Under the pieces are notes generated by a model. The model was not told the origin of the DNA. It was given only the letters and a program-made list of their open reading frames with translations, and did no database searches. Positions 45,271-54,379 of a stretch of 64,000 nucleotides of DNA are shown here, piece after piece. The stretch is from Bacteroides sp. 519 (lineage in GTDB: Bacteria > Bacteroidota > Bacteroidia > Bacteroidales > Bacteroidaceae): contig NZ_QVMJ01000011.1 of NCBI RefSeq assembly GCF_010500955.1, forward strand, positions 62,001 to 126,000, given 5' to 3'. Position 1 is the first letter of the stretch, and every line of letters begins with the position of its first letter. A program made the translations under genes and the position numbers.

Positions 45271-46149
45271 TTAAATTCTTTCAAGCACCAACTGAATAAG
45301 GTTATCAATAGTATTGCGATAACCGGTATTAGCTTCTTTAATCAGCCGATTAGCAATTACCATGCAAACGGTTGTGGCTTTATGCCCCATCATTTTGCTT
45401 AATCCGGCTATTGCCGAGCTTTCCATTTCGAAGTTGGTTATTCTATGACCCTGATATTCGAAAGACTCGATCTTATCGTTTTGTTTCGGATCGGCTAGCG
45501 GTATACGCAACTCTCGGCCTTGGGGAGCGAAGAACCCGTTGGCTGAGATGGTTACACCCGACACCATATCTTCACTGGCAATGCGGTTGCACAGTTCTTC
45601 GTCGGCATCAATTACATACAAACCGGGAGAGCCAGTATTGCCTGTCCATTGCAGGTGAGCAAGGAATGCTTTTTCGAATTCCAAGTCGCATACCTCGTTG
45701 CGTCCGGCATAGAAGTTCAACAAACCATCGAACCCAACTGATTTACGCGAACAGATAAATGTTCCAACCGGAGTATTGGGCTGCAAGCCTCCACAGGTTC
45801 CGATTCTAACTAACTGCAACTGGCGGAAGTTTTCTTTCTCGGTACGAGTAGTAAAGTCAATATTGGCTAGAGCATCCAGTTCGTTCATTACAATGTCAAT
45901 ATTATCGCATCCTATTCCTGTAGACAGTACGGTAATACGTTTTCCTTTGTATGTACCGGTGCTACTCCTGAATTCGCGGCTTTCAATATCGAACTCTTTG
46001 TTCTCGAAATGAGCAGCTACCAATGGAACACGACCCGGATCGCCAACAAGAATAACTTTATCGGCTAGTTGCTCGGGCTTGATATGGAGGTGGAATACCG
46101 AACCATCATCATTGATGATTAGTTCGGAGGGTGGAAAATACTTTTTCAT
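45271..46149 (-). CDS. nucleoside phosphorylase (uridine phosphorylase-like)
   Basis: A 292-residue enzyme that splits nucleosides with phosphate. Motifs are VILVGDPGRVPLVAAHF (phosphate binding), RIGTCGGLQPNTPVG and TNFEMESSAIAGLS (ribose binding). It starts on the base after the floA stop codon. Base preference cannot be told; uridine is the usual assignment. Confidence 0.88.
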   Translation of the reverse strand: MKKYFPPSELIINDDGSVFHLHIKPEQLADKVILVGDPGRVPLVAAHFENKEFDIESREFRSSTGTYKGKRITVLSTGIGCDNIDIVMNELDALANIDFTTRTEKENFRQLQLVRIGTCGGLQPNTPVGTFICSRKSVGFDGLLNFYAGRNEVCDLEFEKAFLAHLQWTGNTGSPGLYVIDADEELCNRIASEDMVSGVTISANGFFAPQGRELRIPLADPKQNDKIESFEYQGHRITNFEMESSAIAGLSKMMGHKATTVCMVIANRLIKEANTGYRNTIDNLIQLVLERI

Positions 46150-47139
46150 TTATCCCAGTGGTTTAGAAGCACCCGGATTGGGTTTTGCAATATTCTCACG
46201 CATAGAAGTATCTGCTTCAATATTCTTCATGCGATAATAGTCCATAATTCCCAGATTACCGTTGCGGAATGCTTCGGCCATTGCTTTAGGAACTTCGGCT
46301 TCGGCTTCAATTACTTTTGCACGGGCTTCCTGAGCCTTGGCTTTCATTTCCTGTTCGGAAGCAACAGCCATAGCGCGGCGTTCTTCGGCTTTAGCCTGAG
46401 CAATGTTTTTATCGGCATTGGCCTGATCCATTTGTAATACTGCACCAATGTTTTTACCTACGTCGATATCGGCAATATCAATAGAAAGGATTTCGAAAGC
46501 AGTGCCGGCATCAAGTCCTTTGCGAAGAACCAGTTTGGATATTGAATCGGGATTCTCAAGAACAGCCTTGTGGCTTTCGGCAGAACCAATAGAAGAAACG
46601 ATACCTTCGCCAATACGGGCCAGGATTGTATCTTCACCAGCACCCCCAACCAACTGGCGGATGTTAGCACGAACTGTTACACGGGCTTTTGCAATAAGCT
46701 GAATACCATCTTTTGCCATAGCTGCAACCGGAGGTGTATCAATTACTTTAGGGTTTACCGACATTTGTACAGCTTCGAACACATCACGACCAGCAAGGTC
46801 GATGGCAGTAGCCATTTGGAATGATAGTTCTATATTTGCTTTTGAAGCAGATACCAAAGCATGCACTACTTTTTCTACATGACCGCCAGCAAGGAAGTGA
46901 GCTTCCAGCTCGTCGCGGGTAATATTGCTCAATCCGGCTTTGTGTGCTTCGATCATTGCAGGTACTATAATATAAGGAGGTACATTACGAATGCGCATCA
47001 AGAACAGTTGCACCAGCGAAATACGCACACCCGAAACCTTGGCCGATAGCCACAGGAAGAAAGGCACATAATGAAAGAAGATAGCGATAAGGATAATACC
47101 ACCTGCTATCAATAGGATGGTTAAATAAATTGGATCCAT
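46150..47139 (-). CDS. floA: flotillin-like FloA
   Basis: A 329-residue scaffold protein of functional membrane microdomains. An N-terminal helix (about 5-30) is followed by the FloA-specific SPFH region ([42 protein letters not shown]). An Ala/Glu-rich coiled coil ([28 protein letters not shown]) comes next, and a Pro-rich end. It is paired with nfeD upstream, the usual partner. Confidence 0.95.
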   Translation of the reverse strand: MDPIYLTILLIAGGIILIAIFFHYVPFFLWLSAKVSGVRISLVQLFLMRIRNVPPYIIVPAMIEAHKAGLSNITRDELEAHFLAGGHVEKVVHALVSASKANIELSFQMATAIDLAGRDVFEAVQMSVNPKVIDTPPVAAMAKDGIQLIAKARVTVRANIRQLVGGAGEDTILARIGEGIVSSIGSAESHKAVLENPDSISKLVLRKGLDAGTAFEILSIDIADIDVGKNIGAVLQMDQANADKNIAQAKAEERRAMAVASEQEMKAKAQEARAKVIEAEAEVPKAMAEAFRNGNLGIMDYYRMKNIEADTSMRENIAKPNPGASKPLG

Positions 47140-47182
47140 AATTTGAGTTTTGAATTATAAGTTTTGAGTTATGAGTTTTTTC

Positions 47183-47647
47183 TTACCATTTTCTTACCAA
47201 CACAGTTCCGTCCGAAACACGTTCAACTATAATTGGTGTTTTTTCGTCAAGGAAACCATCGATTGATCTTACTTCTACAATCTTATCGTTTATTTCGGCT
47301 TGCCCAATCAAAGCCAAACGGGTAGTAGCAATACCTGTATCTCCCACTTTGATGCTTTGTTCGGCATCCCGGTCAACTTTGGATGTGATGTTCTTTTTCA
47401 ATGCAACTTTATCCAATGTTTTAGATCGCATAAACAGATACATAGATATACCACAGGCAATTATTGAAATAATCAGCGTAATAAAGCCTTCAAGTGGGCC
47501 TAATGTATCAAAGGCATAATAAGTTGCATAGCCCAAACTGGCCAAAGCTAATATACCGGCAATGCTTATGCCTGGAATAAAGAACAATTCTACCAGGAAT
47601 AGTATAATTGCTGCTACAATGAGAATTGTGATAATTAGTATTTCCAT
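47183..47647 (-). CDS. NfeD-family membrane protein
   Basis: A 154-residue NfeD protein of the short class with about three membrane helices (1-20, 25-50, 55-75). The C-terminal OB-fold includes KVGDTGIATTRLALIGQAEIND and RVSDGTVLVRKW. NfeD proteins accompany flotillins. It starts 3 bases after the TPR/PD40 gene stop and precedes floA. Confidence 0.9.
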   Translation of the reverse strand: MEILIITILIVAAIILFLVELFFIPGISIAGILALASLGYATYYAFDTLGPLEGFITLIISIIACGISMYLFMRSKTLDKVALKKNITSKVDRDAEQSIKVGDTGIATTRLALIGQAEINDKIVEVRSIDGFLDEKTPIIVERVSDGTVLVRKW

Positions 47648-47650
47648 GTT

Positions 47651-49078
47651 CTATTTCTTTAGGGTTTGTATTTCTTCATTACGTATTTTCATCTCCAGTA
47701 GTTCTACTTCGACTGCCATTTCAAGCACCCGTTTCTCAAGGTCGAGAATGGCCGGGGTTGCATTTTCCTGATCGGCTTTGGATGCTTCGGCATACCATTT
47801 CCGTTGCGAGTCGAGTTTATCTACCTGCTGTTTATAGTCTTTGAGCATTTGTTGGTAAGCGCCAAACAAATGTTTGGAAAGCGTTACTTTGAAATCACTA
47901 AATGTATGATAGGTTACTTCGTCATTGATAATAAATTCAAAGTCATAGTTTCTTTCTTCCTGTGGTTTTTGATTGATGGCTGCCTGAAGCCGTTTCTTTG
48001 CTTCTTCTACAATATCATCGTTCTTCCAGGTATCTTCGATGGAGCGAAGCTGAGCCAGACTGCGCATCTTGCCGGATTCCATTCCTTCGTAATTGTATAT
48101 ACGTTTTGAGTCATTGGGTATAAATACGTAGATGCAAACTTTATCTTCCGGCTGATAACGGTCGCTGGCAAACCATCCCAGATTATTGTATTCGTCAATT
48201 ACATACATATAATCATTGAATGGTGAGTTAAAAGGCATACCTACATTCTCGGGATTGAGGTAAGTTTCTGTTCCGGTATTGTAACGGGTAACAAATATAT
48301 CATACCCACCTATGGAGTTTTCGCAATCGGAAGCATAATAGATGGTAATTCCATCGGTAAGAACAAAAGGGTAATTGGTATTGGCGTTTGCATTAATGCT
48401 ACTTGGTAGCGGATGGCCTTTACCCCATTCATCAAGCATTTTGTTTTTCGAATAGATGCTTAAAGTTCCGTCTTCCTCTGTTTCGCCATAATATAGTTTG
48501 TTCCGCAGTTCGGTTTGGTAAACAGTACCCTGATTATCGCCTGGTGTTTTGAAAAACTCATTGTATGTATGCAGGCTGCCCGACTCTTCACTGATTTTAT
48601 ATGCTTGTAAGAAGTCTTTCTTATCAACCACAAAACTATCAACCACCACCACTTCTTCTACTCCTTTAATCATACGGGCATGCTGTTTTGTTTTTTCTAA
48701 CAAGGATACAACCTCATCGGTAGGCTGTTTGCGCTTTTGAAGTCCATCAATATATTCTTCATACATTTTTATGGCTTCATCAAAACGATAGATTTTATTG
48801 TATGCCTTTCCTAAATGAAGAGGTGCATTCTGAATTTTTCTTTTATGTGCCATTTCAAGAAACGGAACAGCCTCATCGAGTTCTCCGGTTTCAAGAGCAC
48901 ATACCCCATACCAGTAGTTGTAATTGGCATTGGCGGGTTGTGATTTTACATAACGTTTAAATACAGGTTTAGCCTGAGCGTACTCGCCCTTAAGAAACAT
49001 TTTACGGGCTTCATCTAATGATTGGGCTGATGCAACAACAGCAAACAAACAAAAAAGTGAAAGTATATAATATCTCAT
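47651..49078 (-). CDS. secreted TPR and PD40-repeat protein
   Basis: A 475-residue periplasmic protein. Signal peptide 1-18 (cut at ASAQ). TPR repeats cover about 19-125 (MFLKGEYAQAKPVFKRYVKSQP). PD40/WD40-like blades follow (DGITIYYASDCENSIGGYDIFVTRY; NNLGWFASDRYQPE). A coiled coil ends it. The layout resembles PorE-like or OmpA-less PorW partners of Bacteroidota. Function is unknown. It is the first gene of the leftward operon; the -7 box is at 49145-49152. Confidence 0.8.
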   Translation of the reverse strand: MRYYILSLFCLFAVVASAQSLDEARKMFLKGEYAQAKPVFKRYVKSQPANANYNYWYGVCALETGELDEAVPFLEMAHKRKIQNAPLHLGKAYNKIYRFDEAIKMYEEYIDGLQKRKQPTDEVVSLLEKTKQHARMIKGVEEVVVVDSFVVDKKDFLQAYKISEESGSLHTYNEFFKTPGDNQGTVYQTELRNKLYYGETEEDGTLSIYSKNKMLDEWGKGHPLPSSINANANTNYPFVLTDGITIYYASDCENSIGGYDIFVTRYNTGTETYLNPENVGMPFNSPFNDYMYVIDEYNNLGWFASDRYQPEDKVCIYVFIPNDSKRIYNYEGMESGKMRSLAQLRSIEDTWKNDDIVEEAKKRLQAAINQKPQEERNYDFEFIINDEVTYHTFSDFKVTLSKHLFGAYQQMLKDYKQQVDKLDSQRKWYAEASKADQENATPAILDLEKRVLEMAVEVELLEMKIRNEEIQTLKK

Positions 49079-49084
49079 TGTTTT

Positions 49085-49138
49085 TAGTTACAAGTTACGA
49101 GTTACAAGTTACATTTCTGCATAACAACTTGTAACTAA
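49085..49138. repeat. short inverted repeat with gttacaa words
   Basis: The left arm repeats gttacaagttacgag; the right arm is ttgtaactaac. The loop has tttctgcataac, a partial relative of the ATGCNGCAT apex. Confidence 0.6.
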
Positions 49139-49144
49139 CAATCA

Positions 49145-49152
49145 CAAAGATA
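49145..49152 (-). promoter_or_regulatory. -7 box of the TPR-nfeD-floA operon
   Basis: TATCTTTG on the minus strand, 67 bases before the first start codon, with the small inverted repeat in the leader. Confidence 0.5.
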
Positions 49153-49236
49153 GAATTTTTCTTTTTCTACCCTATCTTTTTCTACTATTTTTGCGAAGTA
49201 ATACTTTATTTCGGGAAAACCGCTCAGTATAATAAA

Positions 49237-50166
49237 CTACAATTTTTCAATTTCTTCCAAAGAAAGGCCAGTTATTTCTTGGATTACTTGTAAAGAGACA
49301 GATCTGGATTTCATGTTGTGGGCTATCTCAAGAATCCCTTCCACACGTCCTTTTTCAATCCCTTCCGCACGTCCCTTTTCAATTCCTTCTGCACGTCCCT
49401 TTTCAATTCCTTCTGCCAATCCTTCCGCTCGGCCTTTATTCAACGATGTTTCCATCACGCTATACCAATCGCGAAAATTCTTCAAACTGTCTTCATACTC
49501 TATCAATTCTTTACGATTGAAACGGGCTATTTCGGCAGCTTCAAACAAACGAGTAAATATACGTTCTTGCAGGGCAGCCGGACGTTCCATCAGTCTGGAA
49601 AGATTGCGGAGTACAAACATCCATTTGTCGAACATATTTTCCAGTTCATATTCAGTCTTGTTGAACTTGGGCATTTCCAGATAAATGAGTGTCAATTTAT
49701 CATAAAACACTTCCTGAGTCCCCATGTCTACAAGCTTTACTTCGTGGTGGAAGTAGTCATCGCTACCATTATCGAATGCAAAGTTGAGAATGCCAACTGT
49801 ATAAACGGCTTTCAGTTCGTAATTCCAACTCTTACCCTTAATAGCTTGCTCACGAATAGGAAATGTAGTGTAAAACAAGCTGCGGTCTTTGAAAAACTGC
49901 TGCTCGCCTTTTTGCATCTCAACAAGAAATTTTTCGCCTTGTTCATTTTCACAATAAACGTCGAATACAGCACGTCGATCTACTTCCAGCGTACCAAGCT
50001 GTTCGGCGTTGAGGTAAGTTACGTCTTTTATTACCTGACCATCGGGTAGTAGTGAGTTCAGAAAACTGATTAGCAAATCCTTATTGAGTTCGGTGCCAAA
50101 TAGCTTTTTAAATCCAAAGTCGGTATAGGGGTTAATATATTTTTCGATAAGTCCTTCGCTTCCCAT
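49237..50166 (-). CDS. Rpn-family PD-(D/E)XK nuclease, copy 2
   Basis: A 309-residue paralogue of the gene at 18334-19239. It shares nearly all residues up to the tail, including YTDFGFKKLFG and FLVEMQ. Its tail has four EKGRAEG-type repeats against two to three in copy 1. The last 30 residues diverge more (SRSVSLQVIQEITGLSLEE). The ATG at 50166 is used because both copies agree from there. Confidence 0.88.
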   Translation of the reverse strand: MGSEGLIEKYINPYTDFGFKKLFGTELNKDLLISFLNSLLPDGQVIKDVTYLNAEQLGTLEVDRRAVFDVYCENEQGEKFLVEMQKGEQQFFKDRSLFYTTFPIREQAIKGKSWNYELKAVYTVGILNFAFDNGSDDYFHHEVKLVDMGTQEVFYDKLTLIYLEMPKFNKTEYELENMFDKWMFVLRNLSRLMERPAALQERIFTRLFEAAEIARFNRKELIEYEDSLKNFRDWYSVMETSLNKGRAEGLAEGIEKGRAEGIEKGRAEGIEKGRVEGILEIAHNMKSRSVSLQVIQEITGLSLEEIEKL

Positions 50167-50303
50167 AACTTCAATTGTTGGTTCCGACAACAAATTTACA
50201 CAAAAGATTGGAGATTTCATACAGTCAAAAGGGTATTTCATACAATAGCCATTTATTTCTTCTTAAAAAAACACTTGATTGGTTAACTTTACAGAAAAAA
50301 GAA

Positions 50304-51335
50304 ATGAAACTTCATATATTTTTTCTTCTTCTGATTTGCTGTTCATTAACAGCATGTCATCAAAGAGTTAAAGCAGACATTGCTACTCCCGACACGGAGA
50401 TTGTTCCTGCTGTTTATTACTGGAAAACTGTTTTCTCGCTCAACAACTATGAAAAAGAGTTCCTGAAAATACATAATATTCAAAAAATCTATCTTCGTTT
50501 CTTTGATGTAGATTACGAATCGGATTGGGGAAACTATAACATTGTACCTGTAGGTACTCTTCAGTTTAAAGACACAATACCTTCGGGTATTGAAGTAATA
50601 CCAACAATTTTTATCACCAATGATGCTATGAAAAAGGTTGATATCCACCAACTGGCCTACAATATTGTTTGGAGAGTATTTAGAATGGTGGATACCAATA
50701 ACATTAGTAACATAAAAGAAATTCAGTTTGATTGCGACTGGACGCAAAGTACTCAGCAAAAATACTTCGATTTCTTGCAAAAGGTAAAAGACCTGCTAAA
50801 GGATAGGCCTATCCAATTATCTGCTACTATCCGTTTACATCAGCTAACTTTACCTGTTCCGCCAGTAGAGCGGGGCGTACTTATGTGCTATAATACCGGA
50901 AACATTAAAAAGAAAGATACCGAAAATTCTATTCTGAATATCTCTGATATAGAGCCTTATATACGAAGGCTCGGTAGTTATAAACTACCACTTAGTATTG
51001 CCTATCCTACCTTCTCATGGACAGTGGGTTTTAGAGATGATAAATTTCTCGCATTATTCCGCCAAATAAATTTGGATGATACCGAACATTATGAAAAACG
51101 AGATAACAATATATATCTTGTTAAGCAGGGGCATTACTTAGAACATAAATGGTTATACTACAGGGATATTCTTCGGGTAGAAGAGTCATCGTATTCAATG
51201 TTGAGTAAGGTTAAAACTGCCATAGACAATCAACTTTCTTCTTTAAAACAGAAAGAAATTATTATTTATCACTTAGATTCCATTAATCTTTCAAAATATT
51301 CCGATCATGAGATACAAACATTATATCGTCCTTAG
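50304..51335 (+). CDS. lipoprotein of unknown function
   Basis: A 343-residue protein from the ATG at 50304 with lipobox SLTAC (Cys near residue 18). The body suggests a beta/alpha barrel-like fold (KIYLRFFDVDYES, IEVIPTIFITNDA, EIQFDCDWT, GVLMCYNTGN), as in DUF3142- or glycosidase-like lipoproteins. I recognise no family for certain. It overlaps the next gene by 29 bases, so the two work together. Confidence 0.7.
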   Translation: MKLHIFFLLLICCSLTACHQRVKADIATPDTEIVPAVYYWKTVFSLNNYEKEFLKIHNIQKIYLRFFDVDYESDWGNYNIVPVGTLQFKDTIPSGIEVIPTIFITNDAMKKVDIHQLAYNIVWRVFRMVDTNNISNIKEIQFDCDWTQSTQQKYFDFLQKVKDLLKDRPIQLSATIRLHQLTLPVPPVERGVLMCYNTGNIKKKDTENSILNISDIEPYIRRLGSYKLPLSIAYPTFSWTVGFRDDKFLALFRQINLDDTEHYEKRDNNIYLVKQGHYLEHKWLYYRDILRVEESSYSMLSKVKTAIDNQLSSLKQKEIIIYHLDSINLSKYSDHEIQTLYRP

Positions 51336-53583
51336 TCTGTTACTGTTTATCTTTTCCAATAAAAGCAGTGCTTGTGGTCCTGAGTATTATCCCAGACCTT
51401 CCGAATACAATTTATTTAAGATTATTCCGGAAGAGAAATTCGATTCTAGTACCCAAAATGCGGATGATAACATTTTACTATGGTATAGCTATGTGCAGAA
51501 AAAGGTTGATGCCTCCGAAATATCGCAAGCTGTGTACAAAACTTCTTCGGAAGAGATTCAGCATTTATATGAGCAATTTGAAGATTTACGCAAGGAACCA
51601 GACGAGATTGGTAATCAATTCTTCAGTTACCTGATACAAACCAATGACAAAGAAGTGATTCGATATTTACTTCTGGCTAAACAATGTGAGGAAGCCCGGT
51701 TCAGACGTTTAGATGCATGGTATTATCCCAGTAAGGAAGATTTGGAATTTACAGACCTGAAAGAAATCTATAAAGAGGCATTGCTTCACAAAGAATCAAA
51801 GCTCAGGTCGCGCTATTTATTGCAAGCTATGCGGGCGGCCTACTCCATGTTTGCATACGAAGATTGTATTTCTTTGTGGGAAAACGAAATCAGATATCTG
51901 CCTCAGGATGCCATCACCATGATGAGTACTGCTTATGTGGGGAGCATTTATTTTCAGGAAAAAGAGTACGAAAAAGCGGCTATCATCTACTCAATGTCCG
52001 ATGATATTCAAAGTTTAAAATGGTGTATCTCAAACTTAGAGAACCCAACTACACCGCTGGAAACTATTGAGCTTGTGTACAAATATATGCCTCATTATAC
52101 CGGTTTTGCCGAAATGGTTGCTCCTTTAATTAACAGAGCCGAAAAAACAACTGTAAATAGATGGACCACCGAAGAATATTGGTCCTGGTATGAAAAGAAT
52201 GATTACGAAATTCAACGAAAAAACTATCAGCAATTAACCCGGTTTGCTTTGAGAGTGGTTAGAGAGAAAAGAAACCCGGATTTGGCTTATTGGCAATCGG
52301 TAGCTTCTTATCTTACTTTTCTGGATGGAGACTATCACAAAGCGAATGATATGTTAATGAAAGCGGAGCGGTTAAAAGGCGAAATCCCTACTCAAAACAA
52401 TATTCGGGTATTACGGATATTATATGATGCTGTGTTGGGTAAATACAACCGCCAGTTCGATAAGAATCTTTTGCCTCAACTGCAATGGTTGTATCAAATG
52501 GCAGAAAAAACTCCTTTCTTAGAAAATCGGATTTATAACTATCGTAACCGGTACACCGATGTACTGGAACGTTTAATAGATTATCATTGGGTTCCTGGTT
52601 ACCAGAAAAAAGGGAATACAAACCGGGTATGTGGGTTAATTGGCTTAAAGACTGAAATTCGCAGCAAGCATTTTGAGCATCGTGAAGAAAAAGCTGATAC
52701 AAGCAAATGGTACTGGAACAACGATTATTCCAGCAGTATATTCTGTCATCTGGATACAATTCCTCTTCAACAGGTAATTGACTATCAGAAGTACATATTT
52801 GAAAAGCCCAAAACTGCCCTTGATCAATTTATAGCCAAACAATGTTACAAAGACCCGGCTATTTATAATGACCTAATTGCAACTAAATATATACGAATGG
52901 CGGAATTTGAAAAGGCAGTTCCTTATCTTGAAAAATTAAGTAATGAGTTCTTATCTCGTCAGAACATAATCAATTACCTGGTTAAAAAAGATTCATCAAC
53001 CGATATTTGGCTCTATAGTTATACAAGCTTCAATGAGAGGTACGAGTTCGACCGAAAGCAATCTATTGAAACATACGATTATAAACTTAGGTTTTGTCGC
53101 CAGACAATTCAGTTCAAACATTTAATAAGTACCTGCCAAAATCCGGCAATAAAAGCCTCTCTGGCTTATCAATATGCAACAGTTTTGGCCAATGCTTCGT
53201 ATTATGGAAAACTTTGGGCAATCACTCATTATGGTAAAGGAGAGCTATATGGTGGAGGAGAAAACGGTCCTCTCGAATCAAGCAAACAATTAGATGTTCT
53301 TGATTCGGTAGCAGTAAAATATTTCAGATTGGCCGAGGAATTAGCAGAAACTCCTGATATAAAAGCCAAAAGCATTTATGCACAAGCCTGTTTAAGCAAA
53401 GATCCATGTTTAAGTTATGATTGGGTAGACGGAAAGTGGCAAGTAAAAACAAACTGGCAAAGTGAGCAATGTGGATTATTTAATAAACTAATAGTAAACT
53501 CATACCAAGAGGAATTCGGTTACTTTATAAGAACCTGCGACCGTTTACAGGACTATAGTTATGAGCTGAGTAGATTTTGGTAA
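51307..53583 (+). CDS. large secreted TPR-like protein
   Basis: A 758-residue protein with a signal peptide cut near SSA (residue 22), then CGPEYYPRPSEYNLF, which looks like a conserved family start. The body is helical with TPR-like pairs (YVGSIYFQEKEYEKAAIIYSM, GDYHKANDMLMKAERL). No catalytic motif is seen. The Cys after the signal is CGPE rather than a strict lipobox, although lipidation remains possible. It overlaps the upstream lipoprotein by 29 bases. Function unknown. Confidence 0.7.
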   Translation: MRYKHYIVLSLLLFIFSNKSSACGPEYYPRPSEYNLFKIIPEEKFDSSTQNADDNILLWYSYVQKKVDASEISQAVYKTSSEEIQHLYEQFEDLRKEPDEIGNQFFSYLIQTNDKEVIRYLLLAKQCEEARFRRLDAWYYPSKEDLEFTDLKEIYKEALLHKESKLRSRYLLQAMRAAYSMFAYEDCISLWENEIRYLPQDAITMMSTAYVGSIYFQEKEYEKAAIIYSMSDDIQSLKWCISNLENPTTPLETIELVYKYMPHYTGFAEMVAPLINRAEKTTVNRWTTEEYWSWYEKNDYEIQRKNYQQLTRFALRVVREKRNPDLAYWQSVASYLTFLDGDYHKANDMLMKAERLKGEIPTQNNIRVLRILYDAVLGKYNRQFDKNLLPQLQWLYQMAEKTPFLENRIYNYRNRYTDVLERLIDYHWVPGYQKKGNTNRVCGLIGLKTEIRSKHFEHREEKADTSKWYWNNDYSSSIFCHLDTIPLQQVIDYQKYIFEKPKTALDQFIAKQCYKDPAIYNDLIATKYIRMAEFEKAVPYLEKLSNEFLSRQNIINYLVKKDSSTDIWLYSYTSFNERYEFDRKQSIETYDYKLRFCRQTIQFKHLISTCQNPAIKASLAYQYATVLANASYYGKLWAITHYGKGELYGGGENGPLESSKQLDVLDSVAVKYFRLAEELAETPDIKAKSIYAQACLSKDPCLSYDWVDGKWQVKTNWQSEQCGLFNKLIVNSYQEEFGYFIRTCDRLQDYSYELSRFW

Positions 53584-53593
53584 AATCTTCGAT

Positions 53594-54223
53594 CTATTGA
53601 ATAAATTTAAAATCTTTGCCTGTCCACTTGTATAACTCCGGTTCTATTCGCCATGCTGTGATGTAATAGTTATCAGCATTTAATAAATTGCTGTTGGCAA
53701 TCAACAATCTACTATCATTGCAATATCTGTAACCATATTTTCCATCTTCACCATCATTTTTCTTTAATGTTATATGCGTAAATATTTTCCCCGACTTGCG
53801 ATCGACTATAAATATATGCTCGCACATAGCACCACATCCTTTTTCAATAATGGTATAGTGTCCGCCAAAGTTGACACCGTTTTTTTCGCAACCCTTGGTT
53901 ATAAAATCAACAAACTCTTGATCGTTGGCAAACGGGTTATTGGTAAAATCAGGAGCAGCTGGTTCACCTTTATATACTTCTGTGTTAAAATCCTCAAACC
54001 AATATTTAGGTTTGAATTTTGCTAAATGCGTTGTATCATCGGGTACTTCTTGTTCACTTTCTTCATCATAAAATGGTTCTTCTATAATATAGGATGCTTC
54101 TTGCTCGCTTTCTTCGGTATCAATAACAGCAAGCTTGCTGTTATTGGGAGCAAAATGTATTGTAAGGGTTGCTATTGCTAATAAGGCAAGGGCAATGATA
54201 AGGAATGATTTCTTATTTTTCAT
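53594..54223 (-). CDS. secreted or anchored protein of unknown function
   Basis: A 209-residue protein with an N-terminal membrane helix (about 6-24) and an acidic stretch with two ESEQE repeats. The C-terminal domain has NGVNFGGHYTIIEKGCGAMC and then HIFIVDRKSGKIF, resembling an uncharacterised family with phrases such as 'vNFaGhYi...wGCGt.C'. The two Cys in GCGAMC suggest a conserved pair. It converges on the large TPR gene with only a 10-base gap. Confidence 0.6.
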   Translation of the reverse strand: MKNKKSFLIIALALLAIATLTIHFAPNNSKLAVIDTEESEQEASYIIEEPFYDEESEQEVPDDTTHLAKFKPKYWFEDFNTEVYKGEPAAPDFTNNPFANDQEFVDFITKGCEKNGVNFGGHYTIIEKGCGAMCEHIFIVDRKSGKIFTHITLKKNDGEDGKYGYRYCNDSRLLIANSNLLNADNYYITAWRIEPELYKWTGKDFKFIQ

Positions 54224-54267
54224 AAGCTACAAATTTAACAAAAAAATAAGAAATTACAAACTCGTTT

Positions 54268-54369
54268 CATCCCGGTAGGATAAAGCCTCTCTCCTACCGA
54301 CATAAACCGTTTATCCTACCGGGATGAAGGCTTCATGCTACCGGGATGAAAGTATTATCCTACCGGGAT
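54268..54369. repeat. array D: five ctaccgggat units at 22-bp pitch
   Basis: Thirteen-base units begin at 54269, 54291, 54313, 54335 and 54357, exactly 22 apart. The consensus is atcctaccgggat with outer ATCC/GGAT arms. The first unit is the exact reverse complement of the third and fifth. The second has three to four changes. It fills the gap between the 53594-54223 gene and the first DUF4832 gene. Confidence 0.9.
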
Positions 54370-54379
54370 GATCCAGAGT

